From positions 1 through 5,762 of the forward strand of contig JANQME010000352.1 in assembly GCA_028280205.1 (NCBI GenBank): DNA of 5,762 nucleotides, read 5' to 3'. The stretch is from Longimicrobiales bacterium. Its GTDB lineage: Bacteria > Gemmatimonadota > Gemmatimonadetes > Longimicrobiales > Gaopeijiaceae. The notes beneath the pieces were generated by a model. The model made no database searches. It was given only the letters and a program-made list of their open reading frames with translations, and had not been told where the DNA came from. A program made the position numbers and the translations under genes. Below are positions 1 to 5,762 of the stretch, in pieces (position 1 is the stretch's first letter; each line of letters starts with the position of its first letter).

Positions 1-2090
1 CGGGGGTTGAGCTCCAGCGCTTGCTCGAACGCTTCGCGTGCTCCGGCCGGGTCGCCGTCGCCGGCCAGCGCGAGGCCCAGATTCACCCACGCGAGTGGGC
101 GGGCGGGATCGGCTTCCAGGCTCTGCCGGATCGCGCTCGCGGCTTCGATGAAGTTCCCGGAGCCGGCGTGCATCTGGCCGAGGGCGTGCAACACCCGCGG
201 ATCCCCGGGGCGCAGCTCCAGCGCCTTGCGGTACGCCCGCTCGCTCTCGGCCCACTCGCCCGCCTCTCGGGCTCGGTCGCCGAGGAAGCCGAGCGCGAGC
301 ACCCACCGCCCCCGAAGTGCCTCGTCCGCGAGGGCGTCGTCGGACACCGACTCGAGGGCGTCCACGAGGTGCGTCCGCACGGTGGGGTCGTTGCCCCGGG
401 ACCAGTGCAGAGCGGCGAGGGCGAGCGAGCGCACATCCAGGTCCGGGTCCCGCGTCAGCGCCAGGAGATCCGCTTGAGCGTCGCCGGGCAGCGCCGGGAC
501 GTCGGCGGGGAGGTACGCCGTAAGCAGCCGCCCGAGCGCCTGGAACTGGATCAGCGGGTCAGTCGCTTCGGGGTGCAGGAGCATCTCCGCGGCCTCCCCG
601 GCGTTGCGGACCCGGAATTCGGAGTTGAGACCCGAGACGAGCGGGCGGTGCGGTTTCCCTTCACCCCACCATGTGTCTACTTGGCGCTGCAGCTCGAGTG
701 CCGTTCGGTCCGTGTGACACTGGGCGCACGCGCTCTCGAGCCCGATGTCGGCGTCGAAGACGGGACGGGGGATCGCGATCGTGTGGTCCGAGCGGGCGAA
801 GGTCACGCCGTCACCCACCTCGGGGTGCTGAAGGTAGGGCATGTGGCACGAGACGCACTGCGCGCCCGCGGAGCCGGCCGGGTGGAAGGTGTGCACCTCG
901 GGCTCGAGCTCCTTGCTCCGGTGACACGAGGTGCACTGACCGTCGTCGAGCGGGTCGGTCAGCGGCATCCGGTCCACGTCCCAGTAGCCCTGCGCGTGCG
1001 GCTCGTGGCAGCTCACGCAGTCCATCGGTCCCTCGAGGTAGCAGGCGCTCGCGAGGTGCGTGGCCTGGTACGCGAAGGTGCGCACGCGTCCGTCCGTCGT
1101 ATAAGGGCGGTCGCCGAGCACCGGGTACTTCACCGCGTAGTGTGACTCGAAGGGCTCACCGGGCAGGTAGCCCTCCGCGAGCACGTCCTTGAGCGCGTGA
1201 CACTGGAAGCAGACCGACAGCGAGGCGTCCTTGTCGAGGAAGGCGAGGCTGGCGATGCCCACGTCTCCACCGGCTCCGAATTCGCCCGAGCGGGCGAGCT
1301 CGACGTGCTCGCGTCCCGGACCGTGGCACGACTCGCAGTTGATCTGCAGCGTCGTGTAGGTGGTCCTGTAGCCCGAGCCGGGATCGAGCTCCGCGAGGAT
1401 CTGCGAGCCGTGGCACTCCTGGCAGTTCGCGAAGCGGTCCACCGTGCCGAGCGGCCGCAGCGGAGGCCAGTCGCCGCAGTCGGCCAGTCGCATCGCGGGC
1501 GCGATCGGCTCCCATCCGTCGTTGGCGCGGGATCCCGTGTTGCAGAACCATGCGGCCTCGCTGCCCGACCAGTCCCAGGGCAGGAAGCGCTCGGTGCCGT
1601 CCGGCTGGCGCCCCACGAAGCCCTGGGTGCCCCCTCCGAGCATGTGCGCGCGCCCGATCACCCCGTCGACCCGGTAGACGGCCTCTTCGAATCCGTCCTG
1701 GCGGACCACGAACTCGTACGTGCCGGCCCGGATGCGGGGCACGACGGTGGCGTCGGCGAAGGCGATGGGGCGGCCGTCGAACGGAGCGATCACAATGGCC
1801 GGACCGGGCGTCCCTCCCGCCTGCCCGTGTGTGGATCCGGCCCAGGCTCGATACTCGGCGTCGTGACAGTCGGCGCATGCCTCCGCCCCCACGAAGTCGC
1901 CCGGCTCGACCGCGGCGACGCGCACAGGCGGCGGGGGCGGGAAGTCCAGCGCGGCGCGGCCCGCCCGCTCGCCGCGGGCCTCTCCGTTCTCGCCGCCCGA
2001 GCACGCGACGAGAGCGAGGAGAACGAACGCGGGGACGGCGCGCGTCGCGCCCGCCGCCGCCGGGATCGAAGTCGCGGCGACGCCGTTCAC
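1..2090 (-). CDS. Octaheme c-type cytochrome lipoprotein with C-terminal HEAT/TPR repeats (3' end cut by window edge)
   Basis: An open minus-strand frame of 696 complete codons runs off the left edge with no stop. All eight CXXCH c-heme sites lie in this one frame, at residues 72-76 (CADCH), 223-227 (CQECH), 252-256 (CESCH), 294-298 (CFQCH), 358-362 (CVSCH), 386-390 (CTSCH), 412-416 (CVSCH, followed by MP) and 455-459 (CAQCH). The N-terminus has a hydrophobic stretch (residues 18-29) ending in a lipobox, LVAC, with lipidated Cys30. Ser at +2 would favour the outer membrane by the E. coli sorting rule. At least ten other His residues (88, 149, 262, 317, 345, 365, 400, 403, 422, 436) could be distal heme ligands. 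Residues about 497-590 look HEAT-like, followed by TPRs at about 596-631, 632-665 and 666-696. The start is the GTG at 2090, overlapping the upstream stop; an in-frame GTG at 2108 is less likely, and neither has a clear Shine-Dalgarno. Known relatives are multiheme 'doubled CXXCH'/cytochrome c554-like TPR proteins. An electron-transfer role is well supported, but the substrate is unknown. Confidence 0.9.
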   Translation of the reverse strand, partial: MNGVAATSIPAAAGATRAVPAFVLLALVACSGGENGEARGERAGRAALDFPPPPPVRVAAVEPGDFVGAEACADCHDAEYRAWAGSTHGQAGGTPGPAIVIAPFDGRPIAFADATVVPRIRAGTYEFVVRQDGFEEAVYRVDGVIGRAHMLGGGTQGFVGRQPDGTERFLPWDWSGSEAAWFCNTGSRANDGWEPIAPAMRLADCGDWPPLRPLGTVDRFANCQECHGSQILAELDPGSGYRTTYTTLQINCESCHGPGREHVELARSGEFGAGGDVGIASLAFLDKDASLSVCFQCHALKDVLAEGYLPGEPFESHYAVKYPVLGDRPYTTDGRVRTFAYQATHLASACYLEGPMDCVSCHEPHAQGYWDVDRMPLTDPLDDGQCTSCHRSKELEPEVHTFHPAGSAGAQCVSCHMPYLQHPEVGDGVTFARSDHTIAIPRPVFDADIGLESACAQCHTDRTALELQRQVDTWWGEGKPHRPLVSGLNSEFRVRNAGEAAEMLLHPEATDPLIQFQALGRLLTAYLPADVPALPGDAQADLLALTRDPDLDVRSLALAALHWSRGNDPTVRTHLVDALESVSDDALADEALRGRWVLALGFLGDRAREAGEWAESERAYRKALELRPGDPRVLHALGQMHAGSGNFIEAASAIRQSLEADPARPLAWVNLGLALAGDGDPAGAREAFEQALELNP
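2087..2090 (-). promoter_or_regulatory. GTGA stop/start overlap coupling the two cytochrome genes
   Basis: On the minus strand GTGA joins the GTG start of the octaheme gene (2090-2088) to the TGA stop of the diheme gene (2089-2087). The octaheme start has no convincing Shine-Dalgarno of its own, so translation probably depends on ribosomes finishing the diheme gene. This overlap is the main reason for choosing the GTG start. Confidence 0.6.
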
Positions 2091-2854
2091 CGCCCGGGCT
2101 CGGCCCACGCGGGCTGCTCGCACGCGCACAGTGTTCGGATGTGCTCCACCAGTGCCCGGATCTGCACGGGCTCCAGCATCGATCCGTATGCGGGCATGAG
2201 CGGACTGCCGTCGAGCACGAAGCCTCCGGCTGCGATGCCGTCGTACAGGGTGTCGTTGGGCCGCTCCGACATCGCGGTCGCGTCCGCATGTACGGCCGGG
2301 GTGACCCCGAGATTCCGGACGTTCCACCCGTCCCCGCCCCCGTTCGCGCCGTGACAGGCGGCGCAGTGGCGAGCGTAGAGCGCGGCGCCGTCCTGCTCCG
2401 CGCCGGCTGGGAGCGCGGGAGTCGCCTGGGGGGGAGAAGCGACGTCGGGTGCCTCCGAGGCCCGAAGGCTCATCAGGTACGCGGCGAGGCGGCGCGCATC
2501 GCGCTCGGGCATGCGCTGGCGCGGCATGAGGGTTCCGGACACGGTCGCACCCGGGTCGCGGATCATCGCCAGCACGTAGTCGAAGTCCGCGCGGTCGGCG
2601 ATCCCGTCGAGGATCGGTCCGATCATCCCGCCCCGCCCGTCGATGCGGTGGCATCCGCGGCACGCCAGCCGGTTCTCGAGGAAGCGCTCGACCCGACCGG
2701 CCTGGAATGCGGAGACCGGCTCGTATCCGGTCTGACCGGACGCCGGGGCCGGAACGCATGCGAGACCGACCACGAGGAGCGTTCGGAGTCGCACCGGGCG
2801 TATCCGGGCGGTCGCCGCCGCCTTTACGGCGGGTGGGGGCGGAGCGATGGGCAT
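2087..2854 (-). CDS. Secreted diheme cytochrome c
   Basis: A 255-residue protein made of two class I cytochrome c domains. Heme sites are CRGCH at residues 65-69 and CAACH at 164-168. Each is followed by a plausible Met sixth ligand: Met110 (TLMP; Met115 is an alternative) in domain 1 and Met220 (PLMP) in domain 2. The helix after Met110 (ERDARRLAAYLMSLR) and the C-terminal helix (VQIRALVEHIRTL) fit the C-terminal helix of the fold. The N-terminus has basic residues (RIRPVRLR) and a hydrophobic core (TLLVVGLAC), with likely signal peptidase I cleavage after PASG near residue 40, so the protein is periplasmic. A Pro/Ala-rich linker (about 134-152) separates the domains. The ATG at 2854 is chosen because the signal peptide begins just after it and a GGAGAGG lies upstream; an in-frame start at 2932 would add 26 residues and overlap the VOC gene. 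Its stop overlaps the octaheme gene's start, so it is probably the soluble electron donor or acceptor of that lipoprotein (inferred). It resembles general electron-shuttle diheme cytochromes, and no specific enzyme partner is visible. Confidence 0.9.
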   Translation of the reverse strand: MPIAPPPPAVKAAATARIRPVRLRTLLVVGLACVPAPASGQTGYEPVSAFQAGRVERFLENRLACRGCHRIDGRGGMIGPILDGIADRADFDYVLAMIRDPGATVSGTLMPRQRMPERDARRLAAYLMSLRASEAPDVASPPQATPALPAGAEQDGAALYARHCAACHGANGGGDGWNVRNLGVTPAVHADATAMSERPNDTLYDGIAAGGFVLDGSPLMPAYGSMLEPVQIRALVEHIRTLCACEQPAWAEPGR

Positions 2855-2865
2855 GGACGAAAAAC

Positions 2866-2872
2866 CCTCTCC
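2866..2872 (-). promoter_or_regulatory. Ribosome binding site of the diheme cytochrome gene
   Basis: GGAGAGG on the minus strand lies 11 bases before the ATG at 2854. The spacing is slightly long, but this is the only purine-rich Shine-Dalgarno near a start that gives a proper signal peptide, so it supports 2854 over the in-frame start at 2932. Confidence 0.55.
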
Positions 2873-2912
2873 GGACCCGCAGAAGGTGTCAAGCAGCCTG
2901 TACGGGGCGTCC

Positions 2913-3680
2913 TCACCCCTCGCGCGCCGCATGCAGCGCGAACATCGTGCCCTGGGGGTCCCGGCAGTGGGCCACCATGTCGCCGCCGGGGATCTCCATC
3001 GGCTCGTTCCACACCTCCCCGCCGTGCGCCTTCACCGCCGTGGCCGCTGCGTGGATGTCGGGGACCCGGATGTAGTAGAACCACATCGCCGGGATCTTCT
3101 CGTCCGGGCGGGTCATCATGCCTCCGAGCTGCCGGCCGTCGCGCGCGTACATCCGGTAGGTGCCGATCTCGCCCATCTCCATGTCGCCCGCCTCTTCCCA
3201 GCCGAACAGGCTGGAGTAGAAGCTCCAAGCGGCCTCCCAGTCGTCCGTGTAGAGCTCGTTCCACGAGACGTGCCCGACACCCGGCATCTCCTCGTCGGGG
3301 GTCCACGGATCGGTCGGCTCGTAGACGGCGAAGACGACGCCCTGCGGGTCGGCGAGGATCGCGATGGATCCGACCGTGTCGACATCGAACTCGGACATCA
3401 CCGTCCCACCCAGCTCGACGGCCTTCGCCACCGTCGCCTTCACGTCGGGCGTCGAGACGTACGCCAGCCAGTGGGGTGGAACGCCCGGAGCCTCCTCCGA
3501 CATCCCCATCATGCCGCCGATCGCCTGCTCACCCGCCATCCACATGTCGTACGGCTCCGGTCCGTCCTCGAAGGGAGCCGTCGTCCACCCGACGACCGGT
3601 CCGTAGAAGGACGGCGCCGCAGCGGGATCCGGGACCATCAGATCGTACCAGCAGAAGTGACCCAGTGCCGTCTCGCTCAT
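2913..3680 (-). CDS. Two-domain VOC (glyoxalase/bleomycin-resistance fold) protein
   Basis: A 255-residue cytoplasmic protein (no signal peptide) made of two consecutive VOC domains, about residues 3-124 and 132-252, the size and layout of the CatE/Cfp30B-like paired VOC proteins. Domain 1 opens with GHFCWYDL and contains HWLAYV and VFAVYE, which place a 2-His-1-Glu metal triad at His8, His70 and Glu121. Domain 2 opens with GHVSWNEL (His137), but the matching positions are Met199 (MWFYYI) and Ala251 (MFALHA), so its metal site looks lost. FYGPVVGW and FYSSLFGW are the expected helix/turn motifs after the first strand of each domain. Start: ATG at 3680 has GGGGAGG six bases upstream; the adjacent in-frame GTG at 3683 would leave only three bases. 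The gene is separated by 58 bases from the cytochrome gene and by 205 from the permease. Family members include metal-dependent lyases, isomerases, dioxygenases and antibiotic-binding proteins. The substrate here is unknown. Confidence 0.92.
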   Translation of the reverse strand: MSETALGHFCWYDLMVPDPAAAPSFYGPVVGWTTAPFEDGPEPYDMWMAGEQAIGGMMGMSEEAPGVPPHWLAYVSTPDVKATVAKAVELGGTVMSEFDVDTVGSIAILADPQGVVFAVYEPTDPWTPDEEMPGVGHVSWNELYTDDWEAAWSFYSSLFGWEEAGDMEMGEIGTYRMYARDGRQLGGMMTRPDEKIPAMWFYYIRVPDIHAAATAVKAHGGEVWNEPMEIPGGDMVAHCRDPQGTMFALHAAREG

Positions 3681-3686
3681 CACCCA

Positions 3687-3693
3687 CCTCCCC
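3687..3693 (-). promoter_or_regulatory. Ribosome binding site of the VOC gene
   Basis: GGGGAGG on the minus strand is followed by six bases and then ATG (3680). This near-ideal spacing settles the start at the ATG rather than the adjacent GTG at 3683. Confidence 0.7.
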
Positions 3694-3754
3694 GTGTGAC
3701 CGCCCGGGTCGTCGCCCGCCCGCGCGGAGTGACCGCCATCTTGCCGGTGAGCCG

Positions 3755-3762
3755 CAAAGGTA
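3755..3762 (-). promoter_or_regulatory. Possible TAnnTTTG-type -7 promoter element for the VOC gene
   Basis: The minus strand reads TACCTTTG about 75 bases before the VOC start, an exact match to the TAnnTTTG -7 element known from Bacteroidota promoters. No matching TTG-type -33 element is seen at the expected distance, and no good sigma-70 -35/-10 pair was found in the gap. It is reported because it is one of the few less G+C-rich stretches in this intergenic region. Confidence 0.22.
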
Positions 3763-3801
3763 GGGCCGTCGGGGTGGAATCGCTCCCCGATCGGACCGAT
3801 G

Positions 3802-3838
3802 GACGGACGTTGCGATCCGCGAGACCGCCGACGGACGT
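3802..3838. repeat. 9-base direct repeat (GACGGACGT), two copies
   Basis: GACGGACGT occurs at 3802-3810 and again at 3830-3838, 28 bases start to start, next to the 11-base palindrome at 3790-3800. Its place upstream of the VOC gene would suit a regulator-binding region, but repeats this short can arise by chance in DNA this G+C-rich. Confidence 0.3.
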
Positions 3839-3885
3839 CGCTTCCGGCAGACGGCGACGGGGCACTCCCGCCGCCGGCGTCCCGT

Positions 3886-5762
3886 CTACTCCGAGCGGAG
3901 GACCCCGATCGGGTCGGTCGCCGAAGCGCGCGCGGCCGGCACGTACGAGGCGACGGCCGCCACGGTCAGGAAGAGGATCAGCGCGCCGCCGAGGGCGACG
4001 GGATCGGTGGCGCTCACGCCGAACAGGGCCGCCGACGCCATGCGGCCGAGGAGCGCCGCGGCCACGAGGCCGATCGCGAGCCCGACGGCGGTGAGCTTGA
4101 GCCCGCCGGTCACGACGTCCTTCCGGATCTCGCCGCGCGTGGCGCCGAGTGCGATTCGGACGCCCAGCTCCCTCTCCCGTTGAGCCACGGAGAAGGAGAT
4201 GAGTCCGTAGATCCCGAGCGTGGCGAGCAGGAGTGCGCCGCCGCCGAAGATCGCGAGGAAGACGGAACCGATGCTCCACTGCATCTGGTTCTCCGCCACC
4301 ACGTCCTCGTACGGGCGGATGGTGAGCGGCAGCTCCGGCGCGATGGCGTTCAGCGCGCTCCGTACGCCCTGAACCGCGGCGGCGGGGTCGGCGGCGGTGT
4401 GGCCCACGACGAAGAAGCGCCGTGAGCCGGCCTGCAGCGCGGGACGGTAGTACTGGGCTCCGACGTTGGCCGGGTCGAGGTCCGCGTGGTGCACCGGCTC
4501 GACCACGCCGACGACCGCCGCCTGAACGGGCTCCGACGTTCCGAGCCGGAGCGTCTGGCCGACAGCGTCGTCCCCCGGCCAGAGCCGGTCGGCGAGGATC
4601 CGGTTCACGATGACGACCGACTGGGCGTCGACGCCGTCCGTGACCGCGAAGTCGCGGCCGGAACGGAGCTCGATCCCCATCGTTTCGAAGTAGCCGGTGT
4701 GGACGAAGTTGGCCGTCGCGAGCGGCCACTCCTCTGTCGGCGTCCCCGTCAGAGCGCTCGAGGCCACTTGCGCGGAGATGGTCTCGTGGTTGAGCGGGAG
4801 CCAGCGGACCGTGGATGCGGACGCGATGTCGGGCAGACGGGAAACCGCCTCTACGGCTTCCTCGAGGAAGCTCCGGCGCTCTTCGGCGGTCGGCCACGCG
4901 TCGCTGCCGAGGATGACCTCCGTGGTCACGATGCGCTCGGGCTCGAAGCCCAGGTCGAGGCGCTGCACCGCGGCGAAGCTGCGGAGCATCACGGCCGCTC
5001 CGCTCAGGAGCGTGACCGCCAGTGCGACCTGCGCCACCACGAGGACACGGCGCCCGCGGGACGTCGCGATTCCACCGGATCCCCTCGACCCTTCCTTGAG
5101 GCCGAGCGTGAGGTCGACACGGCTGGCGCTGAGCGCGGGCAGGAATCCGAAGGCCAGAGGCGTCGCGAGCGTGACCAGCAGGGAAAACGCCAATACGGTC
5201 CGGTCGATGGAGATCGAGCCGATGCGGAAGAGATCCTCGGGCAGTACCGGGTCCAGGAGCGCGGCGATCCAGTATGCGAGGGCCACGCCGAGCGCCCCGC
5301 CGGCCGCGGCGAGCGCGAGGCTCTCGGTGAGCAGTTGCCGGATGATGCGGCCGCGCCGCGCACCCATGGCCGCGCGAACGGAGATCTCCCGGAGTCGGGC
5401 GCTGCCCCGGGCCAGCGTGAGGCTCGCGACGTTCGCGCACGCGATGAGCAGCACGAACGCCACCGCCCCCAGGAGCACCCAGAAGAGCGCGTTCAGGATG
5501 TCCCACGCGAAGTTGAGCGCTTCCCGCAGAGGCTTCACCGAGACGCCCGACATGCGGCCGTCCTCGTCCGGGTACCGGGCGGCGAGCTCGGCCTGGATGC
5601 CCTCGAGCTCGGAACGCGCACGCTCCGCCGTCCAGCCGTCCCGCAGGCGACCGACGAGCTGGTAGGGCAGGCCGGCCCGATCGACCGAGCGGTCGTCCCG
5701 GATCGGCAGCCAGAGCTTCACACCGCCGAACGGGAAGTTGAACTCGGGCGCCATCACCCCGA
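3886..5762 (-). CDS. MacB/FtsX-type ABC transporter permease, ADOP family (5' end outside window)
   Basis: The C-terminal 624 residues of an inner-membrane permease; the frame is still open at the right edge. Numbering here starts at the GTG codon at 5757. The first visible residues (GVMAPEFNFPFG, then LWLPI) match the interior motif of the first MacB-like periplasmic domain, so the Met near the edge is internal and roughly 180 or more N-terminal residues are missing for a family of about 800. Next come FtsX unit 1, with membrane segments at about 88-113, 143-168 and 187-210 and the coupling motif REISVRAAMGARRGRI (123-138); a segment at 238-258; a second periplasmic domain (about 265-490); and FtsX unit 2, with segments at about 494-523, 551-575 and 585-606 and the matching motif RERELGVRIALGATRGEI (527-544). 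The gene ends with TDPIGVLRSE, a typical family terminus. No ATPase domain is present. Relatives act with a separate MacB-type ATPase in efflux or envelope mechanotransmission, or have no known partner. Substrate unknown. Confidence 0.93.
   Translation of the reverse strand, partial: GVMAPEFNFPFGGVKLWLPIRDDRSVDRAGLPYQLVGRLRDGWTAERARSELEGIQAELAARYPDEDGRMSGVSVKPLREALNFAWDILNALFWVLLGAVAFVLLIACANVASLTLARGSARLREISVRAAMGARRGRIIRQLLTESLALAAAGGALGVALAYWIAALLDPVLPEDLFRIGSISIDRTVLAFSLLVTLATPLAFGFLPALSASRVDLTLGLKEGSRGSGGIATSRGRRVLVVAQVALAVTLLSGAAVMLRSFAAVQRLDLGFEPERIVTTEVILGSDAWPTAEERRSFLEEAVEAVSRLPDIASASTVRWLPLNHETISAQVASSALTGTPTEEWPLATANFVHTGYFETMGIELRSGRDFAVTDGVDAQSVVIVNRILADRLWPGDDAVGQTLRLGTSEPVQAAVVGVVEPVHHADLDPANVGAQYYRPALQAGSRRFFVVGHTAADPAAAVQGVRSALNAIAPELPLTIRPYEDVVAENQMQWSIGSVFLAIFGGGALLLATLGIYGLISFSVAQRERELGVRIALGATRGEIRKDVVTGGLKLTAVGLAIGLVAAALLGRMASAALFGVSATDPVALGGALILFLTVAAVASYVPAARASATDPIGVLRSE

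Larger units (their letters stand above)
3681..3885. other. Intergenic region between the permease and VOC genes
   Basis: These 205 bases hold no convincing gene. Present are the VOC ribosome binding site, a TAnnTTTG-like box, an 11-base near-perfect palindrome (ATCGG-A-CCGAT, 3790-3800) and a 9-base direct repeat. A short inverted repeat (3856-3861 with 3881-3886, six pairs, 19-base loop) overlaps the permease stop codon but has no following T-run, so it is not a clear intrinsic terminator. The gap is long enough for the VOC gene to have its own promoter. Confidence 0.6.

Noticed and set aside
1156..2289. 377-codon minus-strand frame across the octaheme/diheme boundary
   Set aside because: It contains none of the CXXCH motifs, is Arg-rich, and overlaps two frames with clear signal sequences and heme sites.
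2864..2892. TTGACA (2892-2887, minus) as a -35 box for the diheme cytochrome gene
   Set aside because: At 17-base spacing the -10 hexamer would be GAGGGT, a poor match, and it would overlap the ribosome binding site and start transcription about three bases before the ATG. Readthrough from upstream is equally possible.
1550..3763. 737-codon plus-strand open frame spanning both cytochromes and the VOC gene
   Set aside because: Its product is low-complexity Arg/Pro/Ser-rich, it runs antisense to three well-supported genes, and it arises from the lack of stop codons in G+C-rich DNA.
3856..3886. Inverted repeat GACGGG/CCCGTC at the end of the permease gene as an intrinsic terminator
   Set aside because: Only six base pairs around a 19-base loop, overlapping the stop codon, with no T-run after it on the minus strand.
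3680..5506. 608-codon minus-strand open frame antisense-free but offset from the permease
   Set aside because: It is a different frame of the same strand, its product is Arg/Gly/Pro-rich without domains, and the overlapping permease frame has clear FtsX motifs and membrane segments. It is a high-G+C shadow frame.
5755..5757. Translation start of the permease at the right edge
   Set aside because: The frame is open upstream to the edge, and the residues around it (GVMAPEFNFPFG) are the usual interior motif of the first periplasmic domain, so the real start is outside the window.

Overview
The window is a G+C-rich piece of bacterial chromosome with four protein-coding genes, all on the minus strand. 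In transcription order, from right to left, they are: a large ABC-type permease of the MacB/FtsX 'ADOP' kind, cut by the right edge; a two-domain VOC (glyoxalase-fold) protein; a secreted diheme cytochrome c; and a lipoprotein with eight c-type heme sites and a HEAT/TPR tail, cut by the left edge. No RNA gene, insertion sequence, CRISPR array or phage gene was seen. The long plus-strand and off-frame reading frames are Arg/Pro/Gly-rich shadows of these four genes.

The source is most likely an uncultured Gemmatimonadota or Acidobacteriota-like bacterium. This is inferred from the high G+C, the ADOP permease (a family expanded in those phyla), and the large multiheme cytochrome with TPR repeats. 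A single TAnnTTTG-like box upstream of the VOC gene would fit an FCB-group relative such as Gemmatimonadota, but it is weak evidence.

Layout: 3886-5762 permease (5' end missing); 3681-3885 a 205-base intergenic gap with a possible promoter and small repeats; 2913-3680 VOC protein; a 58-base gap; 2087-2854 diheme cytochrome; 1-2090 octaheme lipoprotein (3' end missing).

The two cytochrome genes overlap by 4 bases (GTGA), so they are almost certainly cotranscribed and translationally coupled. Together they look like a periplasmic or outer-membrane electron-transfer module: a small secreted His/Met diheme shuttle and a membrane-anchored octaheme protein whose C-terminal repeats could dock a partner. 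The terminal electron donor or acceptor cannot be told from this sequence. The VOC protein and the permease have no evident functional link to it beyond strand and proximity. The cytochrome pair is the best candidate for an undescribed system here.
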